Source of the DNA: Azospirillum sp. 412522
GTDB taxonomy: Bacteria > Pseudomonadota > Alphaproteobacteria > Azospirillales > Azospirillaceae
Assembly: GCF_019805165.1 (NCBI RefSeq)
Contig: NZ_RWIJ01000018.1
Location: 1 to 64,000 of the forward strand
Length of the DNA stretch: 64,000 bases
Reading direction: 5' to 3'
Shown here piece after piece: positions 43,260 to 51,521 of the stretch. A model generated the notes under the pieces. That model was not told where the DNA came from, did no database searches, and was given only the letters and a program-made list of their open reading frames with translations. Numbering within the stretch: the stretch's first letter is position 1; each line of letters opens with the position of its first letter. Position numbers and translations under genes: made by a program.

Positions 43260-43277
43260 TAGTTTCTTTTGAAACTA
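43260..43277. promoter_or_regulatory. Palindromic operator upstream of hmgA
   Basis: TAGTTTC and GAAACTA form a perfect dyad around TTTT, 70 bp upstream of the hmgA start. Dyads of this kind resemble MarR-family operators. No MarR gene is in the window. Confidence 0.5.
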
Positions 43278-43298
43278 CGTGCCAGAGGAAAATGTAGG

Positions 43299-43453
43299 GC
43301 AATCGCATATGGCAATTATGATCTTATACAAGGGACCACGTCATTCCCGCGAAGGCGGGAATCCAGCCGTTTCAGTCGCTTTGCGCGAAAGTTTCCTGGA
43401 TCCCCGCCTTCGCGGGGATGACGGAAGTCCTCATTAAATCCATATGCGATTGC
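43299..43453. mobile_element. MITE-like inverted-repeat element, copy C
   Basis: The outer arms GCAATCGCATATGG (43299-43312) and CCATATGCGATTGC (43440-43453) are perfect 14-bp inverted repeats. Inside is the CGTCATTCCCGCGAAGG core (43339-43433). The element is non-coding, 155 bp long, inverted relative to copy B, and lies between hmgA and the end of the haemagglutinin/caspase gene. Confidence 0.85.
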
Positions 43454-43483
43454 GCTGGGGGAGAGGGCGAATCCCCTCCCCCT

Positions 43484-46400
43484 TCAGTTCATCGCGCGGT
43501 CGGGAAGGTCCAGGAGGAAGTCGCCGCCCTCGTCGTAGCCGGCGGTGCGGATCACGCCATATTGCGGGGTTTGCGGCGCCTCGCTGGTGACGTCCTGGCG
43601 GACCTCCTGGTAGAGGGCGTAGCCGCTGCTGTCCTTCGGCAGCGCCTGCACCCGCTTCTTCAGCGCCGTGGCGAAGGGGGAGTTCACCTCGCCGTCGGCG
43701 ACCGGCTCGTCGCCGCCCGACGACAGGGCCATGACGGAGCGGCGCTGCCGGATCTCCGTCCCGCTGGCGAGACGGCTGGCGTCGACCTTCTGTTCCTTGG
43801 TGAAGGCGCCGGAATAGCAGCTGTCCGACACCACCATCACATGCTTGGCCGGCATCCGGCTGAGGAAGCGGCCGATGTCGTTGTTCGACACCCAGTTGCG
43901 GGCGCTGGTCGTCTCGGCGTCGGCCGGCAGCCAGTAGCCGGTCCCGGTCTCCGCCAGTTCATAGCCGTGGCCGGCGTAGTAGACCATCACCTGGTCCTGC
44001 TCGCCGACCTCGCGGCCGAGCTTGCGCAGCGCCTCGCCGATCTGCGCCTTGGTCGGGTTGCGCAGGGTCCTGGTCTCGTAGCCGAGATGGGTGTTCAGCG
44101 CCTCGGACACCGCCTTGATGTCGGCGCCGGGGGTGGATAGGGCTGGGATGGCGCCGTCGCGGTAGCTGTCCACCGCGATCATCAGGGCGATCTTGCGCGG
44201 CCTGGGCGGGGCGGCCGGATCGGGGGTGGAAGCCGCGCTGTCGATGGCGATGCGCTTCTCGGTCGTCTTGCCCGTCTCGTCCGTCATGGTCAGGGTGGCT
44301 TCGGTCGCCCCCGGCTCCACCGGGATGCTGGTGCGGAACTGGCCCTGCTCGTCGATGAAGACCCAGCGGCCGTTCACCCGCGCCTCCGCCAGGTTGGCGC
44401 TGTCGGCGACGATGCCGCGCAGGGTCATGGTGCCGCCGCGGGTGCGGCCGCCGCGCGCCTGTTGCAGGCTGGGCGGTGCCGAGGATGCCTGCGGCCGGCC
44501 GAACATGTCCGCCGCCGCCGGGTTCGCCACCAGCTGGCGCAGCGCGCCGGAGAAGGCCTGGGTCCGCTGTTCGCGCTCCACCCGCTGCACCATGGCGAGA
44601 TAGGTGCGGGCGACCTGGGGCGGCAGGTTGGCCTGGGTCACCGTCGCGCGCACCTGGGCGTAGCCGCCGGGCTGGCCGGCCGCGCTGTTCTGCAGGATGC
44701 CGCCGACGCGCACCGCCACCGGATCGCTGCTGGCGGTCAGGCCGCCGATCAGGGTGGGAACGGGAACGCTGGCCAGCGCCGCGCGCTGTTCGGGCAGGGA
44801 AAGGGTGCCGGTCGCCAGCGTCGTCACCGCCTGGACCATGCCGCCGCTGCCGGCCGCCTGGATGAGGCTGCCCGCCGCCGCCTGGACCTGCGGCGAAGCA
44901 AGAAGCTGCGGTCCCGGCTGCGTCAGGGTGGCGCCGGAGGCGTAGGCCGCCGTCGCTTCCGCCGTGAAGGTGACGGAGCGCCCGGACGGCAGCACCACCG
45001 TCGCCGGAGTGGGCGGCGGCGGGGGTGGCGGAGCGGTCGGTCCGCCGGTCGAGGACGAACTGCCGCCGGGCGCCGGGGTGGTCGGCGCCGCCCCCTGCCC
45101 TGCCCCGCTTTCGGTGGTTCCGTTCTGGGACGCCGTGCCCTGTTCGAGCGTCGCCAGGAAGGTCCGCGGGATGGTTCCGCCGGCTGGGGTGCCGGCTATC
45201 GAGCCGCCGGCCGTGGGCGATGCGGTTCCGGTGGTGGCCGCCGTGGCCGTCGGGTTCGCCGCGATCTGCGCCACGGTCTGCAGCGCCGACTGTACCGAGC
45301 TGTTGCCGGTCGCCGTGGACTGGCCGGCCGTCGTGGCCGCGTCCGTACCCGAGGAGGTGGCGCCCGCCGTCTCCGTTGCTGTCGTCCCGGTTCCCGTCGT
45401 CCCGGTTTCGGTTCCCGCCGTGCCAGTGCCCGCCGTGTTGGTTCCAGGCGTGTTGGTTCCGGACGTTTCGGTGCCGGTGGTGGGGCTGGTTGTGGGGCTG
45501 GTGGTCGGTGTGCCGGTCCCGTCACCGCCTCCCGTACCTGTCCCCGGGCTGGCAGGCGTGGTCGGAATTTCCGTCACCGGAGGCGTCACGGGAGGTGGCG
45601 GCGGCGGCGGAGGAGGAGGAGGTGGTGGAGGTGGAGGTGGAGGTGGAGGAGGTGGAGGTGGCGGCGGCGGAGGCGGAGGAGGAGGAGGTGGCGGAGGCGG
45701 AGGCGGAGGTGCGCTGCTGACCTCCACGTTTCCGTTCCTGTACAGGTCGAGCGCCAGCTGGCCGGTTCCGGCGGCACCCCGCAGGGTGACGGTTCCGCCG
45801 CTGGAGGCGAGGCGGATGCTGCCGTCGGCCTCGGCATCCAGGCCGATGCCGGCGACCTCGTAGGTGACGGCCGAAGTGCCGGCCTTGCCGGTGATGTCGA
45901 TCCCGCCGGCGGCCGTGATCGCCGCCGTGCCGCGGACCTTGACGCCCCAGGCTTCGTCGGCATTGGCGGCGGTGGCGTCGCCGCTCAGCAGGATCGCGTC
46001 GGCGGCGGTGGAGCTGGAATGGATGACCGGCCCCCCTTCGGAGTCGGAGGCGATCAGCAGGCCGGCATTCCAGCCGTAAGTCGAAAACGACCTGCCTTGG
46101 ACGGCGATCCGGCCGTCACCGGAGTCGATGGTGGAGATCCCGGTGATCGAGACGCCGTGGCCCTGGTCTCCGTAGTCGGATCCCTCGCCACGGATGGAAA
46201 TGGCGCCGCCGCCGGATTGCAGGGTGCTGGCGTCGATGGCCACGCCGGCCATGTCGCTCGAGTCGCCCTTGGCCATCTCCTGCGCCGGATCGTTGCCGCC
46301 GCCCAGGGTGATCGCGCCGCCATAGGTGGCGATGCTGCTGGCGGTCAGGTGGATGGCGCCCTTGTCGAGGCTTCTGGCGCTGTTCAGCGTCACCGGCGAA

Positions 46401-48805
46401 CCGCCGGTCGCGACATAGCTTCCCGTCAGATACACTCCATAGCCGGCGTTCAGCGTCACCGCGCCGCTGGACCTGATGGCGGTGCCGTAGTCGAGCAGAA
46501 GATTGCCGCCGGATTCCAGGGTGATGGGGGCGCCGCCGTTGTAGATCGTCGCTCCACCCAGCACGACGTCGCGGCTGGAACTCATGCCTCCCTGGACGGT
46601 GATGGCCCCGCTGCCGCCGACCGCGATGCCGGAGGTGCCGTCCATCCGCACCGCATCGTTGCCCATGGAGTTTTCGCCGCGGCCCTCGATGCCGGTGATG
46701 GCGACGGCGCCGCTGGACGTCTGCAGCGTGCCGTCGGACAGCAGCACGCCGACATTGTCGCCGTAGTACATGCCGCTGCCGCCCGTCCCGTTCAAGGTGA
46801 TCGAGCCGCTGGTCGTCATCAGGTGGCTGCCGGACAGCACGATGCCGTGGTTGCCGCTTGTGTTGTTCTCGCCCCCGGCGCCGTTGACCAGGATCGAACC
46901 GGCGGCGGTCGAGACGGTCGCGTGGATGAATTCGACGCCGGTCCGGGTTTCCCGCGGCGTGTAGCCGCCGGACAGGCCGGTGGCCGGCTTTCCTGCCGGG
47001 GCCGATCCGCCGCCGACGATGAAGGTGCCGCCGTTGGTGGAAATGGTGACCCGCGAGGTGTCGGACTGCCCCGCCACCCGCACCATGCCGTTGCCGGTTC
47101 CCGTTGCGGCGTTCAGCGTCAGGTTCAGGGCGCCGCTGTTGGAGGCGATGCTCTTGGTGACGATGATGTTGCGATGGGCCTTCAGCGTCAGCGAGGCGTC
47201 GCCGCCGGCCGACTTGGTGATGTCCTGGTCGATTGTGATGTCGCCGGCATCGGTCCCCCCGGCGTCGGTTTGCAGCGTGACGCTGGTTCCGCCGTTCAGC
47301 GAGCCCTGGATGACGTCTGCGGCGATGGTGCCCCCGGTCGCCGACACCGTGATGTTCGTCGGGTCGAGCAGCCAGAAGCCGCCCTTCCCCTGCCCTGCCC
47401 GCGCATCGACGCTTCCGCGGACCTGCAGCGACAGCTTGCCCGAGGTCTCGACGAAGCCGCCGTCGCCGCCGTTGGAGCCGCCGCGGGCGGAGACGGCGCC
47501 GTCGAACCGGGCGCCGCCGTCGGCCCAGACCACGACCTTGCCGCCCCTGCCCGTTTCGGTGGCGTCTGCGGCGACGGCCGCCCCCTGCGCCACCATGGTC
47601 TCGGCCGACGGCGGCACCGGCTTGCGCGCCGGGCGGATGTTGTAGCCGGCCAGCGTGGCCGCGGACGCCTTGCCGCCCTGCACGTCGCCGCCGATCAGCA
47701 CCTCCCCGCCCCCGGCGGCACCGGAGGCGGTGACGCGCGCCGTGGCGGCCAGCGTCGTGCGGTTGCCGGACACGGTGACGGAACCGCCGGTCTGGGGGGC
47801 ACCGGCCTGTCCGGGTGCCTTGCCGCTGGCGTCGAGGGTGCCGGAGACCTCCACCTCGCCACCGTCGCCCAGCAGGACGATGTCGCCGCCCTGCTGTTCC
47901 ACCCGGCGGGCCTGCACGGTGCCGGACATGTTGACGACGCGGTCGACCAGCCCCTTGGCGGCGGACGCCGTCATCTGCACCCGGCCGCCGTCGGCGAAGA
48001 TCCTGCCGCTGTTGCTGACCAGCGCGTCCACCGGCTTGCCATCGGCGCCGACGGGCCGCGCGTCGGTCTTCGTATCGGATTGGGCGTCCACCGCGATGTT
48101 GATCTTCTGGTCGCCGAACAGGTCGACGACGAAGCGGCGGCCGGACGCCAGCGTCACCTCGCCCATGCGGGCCTGGATGGTGCCGCGGTTGGCGACGCCG
48201 GGGGCGACCAGCGCCGCCAGCCCGGCTTCGGCCACGGTGATGGTGCCCTCGTTCTCCACCGTCGCCGTCGAGCCGGCGGGCCCTTCGAAATTGTAGCGGC
48301 CTGCCATGAAGTCGGCGTTGCGGATGTCGTGGGTGGTGGCGAGCAGCCCGCCGACGTCGATCCGGGCGTTCGGCCCGAACAGGATGCCGTTGGGGTTGAC
48401 CAGCCAGACCTGGCCGTTGGCGGTCAGCCGCCCCAGGATCGCCGACGGATCGGGGCCGGTGACGCGGTTGAGGGTGATGGAACCGGCGTCGGGCTGCTGG
48501 AAGTTGGTGTGCTCGCCCTCGCGGACGCCGAAGCGTCGCCAGTCGATCACCGCCCTGGGCGTCGACTGGATGATGTCGAGGCGGCCGGGGGCGGTGGGCC
48601 GGATGACGGCGGCGCCGTCGGTGACCACGCCGCCTTCGGGATTGGCGAGGGCCGGGACGGGCAGGGCGAGGATGGCTGCGAGGATAGACAGACGCACCGA
48701 GCCGGTCAGGGCGGTGCTGTGGCGCAGCGCCTTCCGGTGACGCGCGCCATCGGGCCGAACCGTTTCACCGCCGGGCCCAGCCGCCCCCCGCCCCATTCCC
48801 TGCAT
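43484..48805 (-). CDS. Filamentous-haemagglutinin-type exoprotein fused to a caspase-like (C14) protease
   Basis: The 1773-residue product has an extended signal peptide (about 1-54, ending LPVPALA), a TPS/haemagglutination domain (about 55-320, with VNPNGILFGPNARIDVGGLL), and a beta-helix of GSG-rich repeats to about 1025. Then come about 40 consecutive prolines (about 1032-1071), a Thr/Gly-rich low-complexity region and a low-homology linker. Residues about 1530-1760 are a caspase fold: RKIALMIAVDSYRDG, YYAGHGYE with His1613, and VVSDSCYSGAF with Cys1663, the usual His-Cys dyad. TPS proteins are exported by a TpsB-type porin, which is not in this window. The protein is probably a secreted adhesin whose protease end acts on itself or on targets outside. 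The ATG at 48805 follows a GGAACGG. Confidence 0.9.
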   Translation of the reverse strand: MQGMGRGAAGPGGETVRPDGARHRKALRHSTALTGSVRLSILAAILALPVPALANPEGGVVTDGAAVIRPTAPGRLDIIQSTPRAVIDWRRFGVREGEHTNFQQPDAGSITLNRVTGPDPSAILGRLTANGQVWLVNPNGILFGPNARIDVGGLLATTHDIRNADFMAGRYNFEGPAGSTATVENEGTITVAEAGLAALVAPGVANRGTIQARMGEVTLASGRRFVVDLFGDQKINIAVDAQSDTKTDARPVGADGKPVDALVSNSGRIFADGGRVQMTASAAKGLVDRVVNMSGTVQARRVEQQGGDIVLLGDGGEVEVSGTLDASGKAPGQAGAPQTGGSVTVSGNRTTLAATARVTASGAAGGGEVLIGGDVQGGKASAATLAGYNIRPARKPVPPSAETMVAQGAAVAADATETGRGGKVVVWADGGARFDGAVSARGGSNGGDGGFVETSGKLSLQVRGSVDARAGQGKGGFWLLDPTNITVSATGGTIAADVIQGSLNGGTSVTLQTDAGGTDAGDITIDQDITKSAGGDASLTLKAHRNIIVTKSIASNSGALNLTLNAATGTGNGMVRVAGQSDTSRVTISTNGGTFIVGGGSAPAGKPATGLSGGYTPRETRTGVEFIHATVSTAAGSILVNGAGGENNTSGNHGIVLSGSHLMTTSGSITLNGTGGSGMYYGDNVGVLLSDGTLQTSSGAVAITGIEGRGENSMGNDAVRMDGTSGIAVGGSGAITVQGGMSSSRDVVLGGATIYNGGAPITLESGGNLLLDYGTAIRSSGAVTLNAGYGVYLTGSYVATGGSPVTLNSARSLDKGAIHLTASSIATYGGAITLGGGNDPAQEMAKGDSSDMAGVAIDASTLQSGGGAISIRGEGSDYGDQGHGVSITGISTIDSGDGRIAVQGRSFSTYGWNAGLLIASDSEGGPVIHSSSTAADAILLSGDATAANADEAWGVKVRGTAAITAAGGIDITGKAGTSAVTYEVAGIGLDAEADGSIRLASSGGTVTLRGAAGTGQLALDLYRNGNVEVSSAPPPPPPPPPPPPPPPPPPPPPPPPPPPPPPPPPPPPPPPPVTPPVTEIPTTPASPGTGTGGGDGTGTPTTSPTTSPTTGTETSGTNTPGTNTAGTGTAGTETGTTGTGTTATETAGATSSGTDAATTAGQSTATGNSSVQSALQTVAQIAANPTATAATTGTASPTAGGSIAGTPAGGTIPRTFLATLEQGTASQNGTTESGAGQGAAPTTPAPGGSSSSTGGPTAPPPPPPPTPATVVLPSGRSVTFTAEATAAYASGATLTQPGPQLLASPQVQAAAGSLIQAAGSGGMVQAVTTLATGTLSLPEQRAALASVPVPTLIGGLTASSDPVAVRVGGILQNSAAGQPGGYAQVRATVTQANLPPQVARTYLAMVQRVEREQRTQAFSGALRQLVANPAAADMFGRPQASSAPPSLQQARGGRTRGGTMTLRGIVADSANLAEARVNGRWVFIDEQGQFRTSIPVEPGATEATLTMTDETGKTTEKRIAIDSAASTPDPAAPPRPRKIALMIAVDSYRDGAIPALSTPGADIKAVSEALNTHLGYETRTLRNPTKAQIGEALRKLGREVGEQDQVMVYYAGHGYELAETGTGYWLPADAETTSARNWVSNNDIGRFLSRMPAKHVMVVSDSCYSGAFTKEQKVDASRLASGTEIRQRRSVMALSSGGDEPVADGEVNSPFATALKKRVQALPKDSSGYALYQEVRQDVTSEAPQTPQYGVIRTAGYDEGGDFLLDLPDRAMN
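45591..45710. repeat. (GGA/GGT/GGC)n microsatellite encoding poly-Pro
   Basis: About 120 bp of triplets read as Pro codons on the minus strand. All lengths keep the frame in steps of three, so copy number may vary. It separates the adhesin and protease halves. Confidence 0.9.
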
Positions 48806-48859
48806 GACCGTTCCAATCCCCGTTCCCGCCCCCGAAGCTTGCGGGAAGCCAATACGCTG

Positions 48860-48880
48860 TTCGTAACCATGGATTACGAA
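48860..48880. promoter_or_regulatory. TTCGTAA-N7-TTACGAA dyad
   Basis: This is a perfect 7-bp inverted repeat 55 bp upstream of the haemagglutinin/caspase start. A longer interleaved pair, ACGAAACATT (48876-48885) and AATGTTTCGT (48930-48939), also faces inward. Confidence 0.5.
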
Positions 48881-48972
48881 ACATTTTAGCGACCGGGCGC
48901 GCGCGCGGAAATACCGAAAGTGGTGACGGAATGTTTCGTGGCGGCAACAGGCGGCGGCCGGCTTGCCGCAGC

Positions 48973-48996
48973 GGAAGCGTTACCGGTAACGCTTCC
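48973..48996. promoter_or_regulatory. Perfect 24-bp palindrome (operator-like)
   Basis: It is centred on GCGTTACCGGTAACGC and is perfectly symmetrical over 24 bp. The core GTTACCGGTAAC resembles LacI/GntR-type operators. It lies 168 bp from the haemagglutinin start and 137 bp from the ParA start, and no LacI-type regulator is in the window. Confidence 0.6.
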
Positions 48997-49006
48997 AGCC
49001 GGCAGG

Positions 49007-49020
49007 CGTTACCGGTAACG
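49007..49020. promoter_or_regulatory. Second CGTTACCGGTAACG palindrome
   Basis: The same 14-bp core as the 24-bp palindrome repeats with centres 29 bp apart. A paired arrangement is usual for cooperative operator binding, and is also compatible with a centromere-like site beside a ParA gene. Confidence 0.6.
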
Positions 49021-49132
49021 GGTTTTGCGGTACAGGGACGGCCTATTTCCATGGCGCAGGTGCCGCCTTTGTCCTTTCGAGCCGCCGGCCGATCCGCTAA
49101 TAAGAAGGCCGTCACGCGATCAGGGGGAACAG

Positions 49133-49885
49133 ATGGCCGATCCGACCGCCGTCGCCACGAGGAAGTCTGCGGGCAAGTCTTCAGGTAAATCGGGCGGCAG
49201 GCAAGCGGCCCAGGGCTCTGACAAGCCGGTAAACAATGCTGCCCTGTCGCTTGCGCGCTGGGTCGTCTACAGCGCGCCGAAGGGCGGCACCGGCAAGACG
49301 ACCAGCTGCAAGAACACCGCCGTCGCCGCGGCCAAGGACGGCATGCGGGTGGCGACGCTGGATTTCGACCCGCAGCGCACGCTGGGGCAGTGGCATGAGC
49401 TGCGCCGTCCGCATGACGTGGCGAGCATCGACCATTACGAAGGGACGTTGGACGACATCGACGCGGCGCTCGCCCGGATCGATCCCGGCCGCTACGACGT
49501 GGTCTTCGTCGATACGCCGCCGTCGGTGGAGCTGTATCCGGAGGCGACCAAGATCCTGCTGCGCCGCGCCGATCTGGTGCTGGTGCCGACCGGGGTGGGA
49601 CGCTTCGACAAGATGAGCGTCATCCCCTGGATGGAGTTCCTGCGCGACTATGGCCGCCCCGCCGCCTTCCTGCTGAACCGGGTCAAGCGCCGGTCGGTCA
49701 GCCTGCGCGAGGCCAAGCTGGAGCTGGGCCGCGTCGGCCGGCTGGTGCCGCACGAGGTGCCGGACATCGAGGACATGCACCGGGTCGACGACGTCGGCTG
49801 CTCCATCGTCGATGTCGGCGCGGTGAACGGTGCCGACGAATGCCTGGGCGCCTGGTACTTCATCCGCCACGAGCTGGGGATCTGA
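49133..49885 (+). CDS. ParA-type ATPase
   Basis: The 250-residue product has a Lys/Ser/Gly-rich N-tail (about 10-30), the deviant Walker A KGGTGKTT (about 50-57), LDFDPQRTLGQWHE, and VFVDTPPSVELYPEATKILL as Walker B region. ParA/MinD relatives position DNA or protein cargo. It overlaps nothing but is followed after 2 bp by the DUF3102-like gene, so the two are one unit. The divergent upstream region holds the palindromes at 48973-49020. Confidence 0.9.
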   Translation: MADPTAVATRKSAGKSSGKSGGRQAAQGSDKPVNNAALSLARWVVYSAPKGGTGKTTSCKNTAVAAAKDGMRVATLDFDPQRTLGQWHELRRPHDVASIDHYEGTLDDIDAALARIDPGRYDVVFVDTPPSVELYPEATKILLRRADLVLVPTGVGRFDKMSVIPWMEFLRDYGRPAAFLLNRVKRRSVSLREAKLELGRVGRLVPHEVPDIEDMHRVDDVGCSIVDVGAVNGADECLGAWYFIRHELGI

Positions 49886-49887
49886 GC

Positions 49888-50646
49888 ATGGCCAACGTCA
49901 AGTCCTTCATGAAGAAGGTGGCGGAGCAGGGCAAGGCCGCTCCCCCGCCGGCGGCCAAGCCGGAGGTAGCGTCTACCCCGTTGCATAATGGAGGGGCGCG
50001 CACCGGTTCGGCGGTGGCGCCGTCGAAGGCCGACCGCCGGGCGTCGGACATCAGCGACGCCATCGTGCCCTGCCACACCCGTCAGGAATTCGCGCAGGAA
50101 ATCCGCTATCACTGGAACCGCAGCCGCAAGGAGTTCCTGTCGATCGGCCGGTACCTGAACCGCGCCAAGGAAATCCTGCCGCATGGCGATTTCGAGGCGA
50201 TGATCGAGAGCGACATGCCGTTCTCGGTCGAGACCGCCTTCCGTTTCCGTGCGGTGGCGGAGGCGGTGGATACCGGCCGGCTGTCGCTGGACGTGCTGCC
50301 GGGGGCGGAAAGCGTCGCCTACCAGATCGTCACCATGACGCCGGACGAGCTGGAGCGGGCGAAGGCCCAGGGGCTGGTCCGTCCCGACGTGACCCGCCGC
50401 CAGCTGATCGACTTCAAGCGCTCGCTGCGTCCGCCGAAGGACGTGACGCCGAACGACCGGCGCCGCCAGCTTCTGGCCGAATATGCCCGGCTCGGCGCCC
50501 GCATGGCGGAGGTCCGCGACGAGCTGCGGCGCGACCACGGCATCGACCCGGAGCATGACGATCCCGTCCGTTCGGGCCGCGGCGCCATCACCATCGACGT
50601 GGAGGCGGAGGATATCGGGGCGGAGCCCGACGGCGACCAGCGGTAA
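49888..50646 (+). CDS. DUF3102-like ParA partner protein
   Basis: The 252-residue product has a Pro/Ala-rich N-terminal part (about 1-55) and a helical domain resembling DUF3102 (FAQEIRYHWNRSRKEFLSIG, RYLNRAKEILPHGDF, TAFRFRAVAEAV). A charged C-terminal tail follows (RRRQLLAEYARLGARMAEVR). It is 2 bp from the ParA stop, which suggests it is the ParA partner, in the place where a ParB often sits. No ParB domain is recognisable. Confidence 0.75.
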   Translation: MANVKSFMKKVAEQGKAAPPPAAKPEVASTPLHNGGARTGSAVAPSKADRRASDISDAIVPCHTRQEFAQEIRYHWNRSRKEFLSIGRYLNRAKEILPHGDFEAMIESDMPFSVETAFRFRAVAEAVDTGRLSLDVLPGAESVAYQIVTMTPDELERAKAQGLVRPDVTRRQLIDFKRSLRPPKDVTPNDRRRQLLAEYARLGARMAEVRDELRRDHGIDPEHDDPVRSGRGAITIDVEAEDIGAEPDGDQR

Positions 50647-50691
50647 AGCCGGCCGATCCCGGCCCTTGGTGCCAGCCTTCAGTGCCAGCCT

Positions 50692-51243
50692 TCAGTGGTT
50701 GTGCGACAAGTGGGAGCCGGGTCCGTCGTCGCCCCGGCGCGGTGCCGGGCCGCCGCCGCCCAGCAGATTGGTCAGGGAGCGGAAGTCCCGCTGGAAATTG
50801 CTGAAGAAGTCGCCGTCGTTGCCACGCGACACGCGTGCGGGCGAACTGGCCACGGTGTGGCTTTCCATATTGCCGGCGCTGCGGCCGGCGCTGCGGACGC
50901 GCCGTTCCGGCGCCTTCGGCTTGCGCAAGGGCGTGACCACCGGTGGGGGAGGTGCCTCCGGCAGGGACGCGGTTTCGGGCGCGCGGGCGAAGGCATCGCC
51001 GCACAACCCGCGGCCGGATGCCTGTTCCAGGCGGCCCGGGTCCAGCAGCCAGCAGTCGAAGGCGTCCGTCTGCGGCTTCGACGGAGCGGGGGAGGGCAGG
51101 GCGGCTGCGGAGTCCGGCGCCTCCGGCGCGGACAACAGCGGCTCCGCGCTGGCCGGGCTTGCGGCAGGCATGATGAGCAGGGCCGCGAGGGCCGCCATCG
51201 TCACCGTTCCGCTGCACCTCGCCGTCCGGCCCTCGCCCGGCAT
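50692..51243 (-). CDS. Secreted hypothetical protein
   Basis: The 183-residue product has a Sec signal (TMAALAALLIMPAASPASAE), Ala/Pro-rich regions, two Cys (DCWLLDPG, GLCGDAF) that could form a disulphide, and a Gly/His-rich C-terminus (GPGSHLSHNH). I do not recognise a family. It converges on the ParA/DUF3102-like pair. Confidence 0.6.
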   Translation of the reverse strand: MPGEGRTARCSGTVTMAALAALLIMPAASPASAEPLLSAPEAPDSAAALPSPAPSKPQTDAFDCWLLDPGRLEQASGRGLCGDAFARAPETASLPEAPPPPVVTPLRKPKAPERRVRSAGRSAGNMESHTVASSPARVSRGNDGDFFSNFQRDFRSLTNLLGGGGPAPRRGDDGPGSHLSHNH

Positions 51244-51521
51244 TCCGCATCCTCTTGTTCGTCGCGACTGCGCCTCTTAACAGATAAACGCAACAGGGCG
51301 CCTGTTCGTCCGCGCGAAATGGTGGGAGTGCCCGGAAGATGCGGTACTCCTTCGGATCAGGCACTTTCGGCGGTACACTGCCCATTGGCGTGCGGCCCGG
51401 GCTGCGGCCCAGGCTGCGTCGTTGTCGCAGGGGTGGGCTGGCGCTCTTGTCAGGCCGCCGGGTTGGTGGGAGAGTCCGCCCCCTCCTTCACCAGCAGACA
51501 CGGACGGCGGCGCCGGCGGAC

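Noticed and set aside
45591..45710. Poly-Pro tract as an assembly error or frameshift
   Set aside because: The frame is open across it and both flanks belong to one coherent protein; length uncertainty remains, but only in whole triplets.
44462..48889. A 1475-residue open frame antisense to the haemagglutinin/caspase gene
   Set aside because: It is a GC-rich shadow frame, low in complexity and unlike any family, while the minus strand has clear domain motifs throughout.
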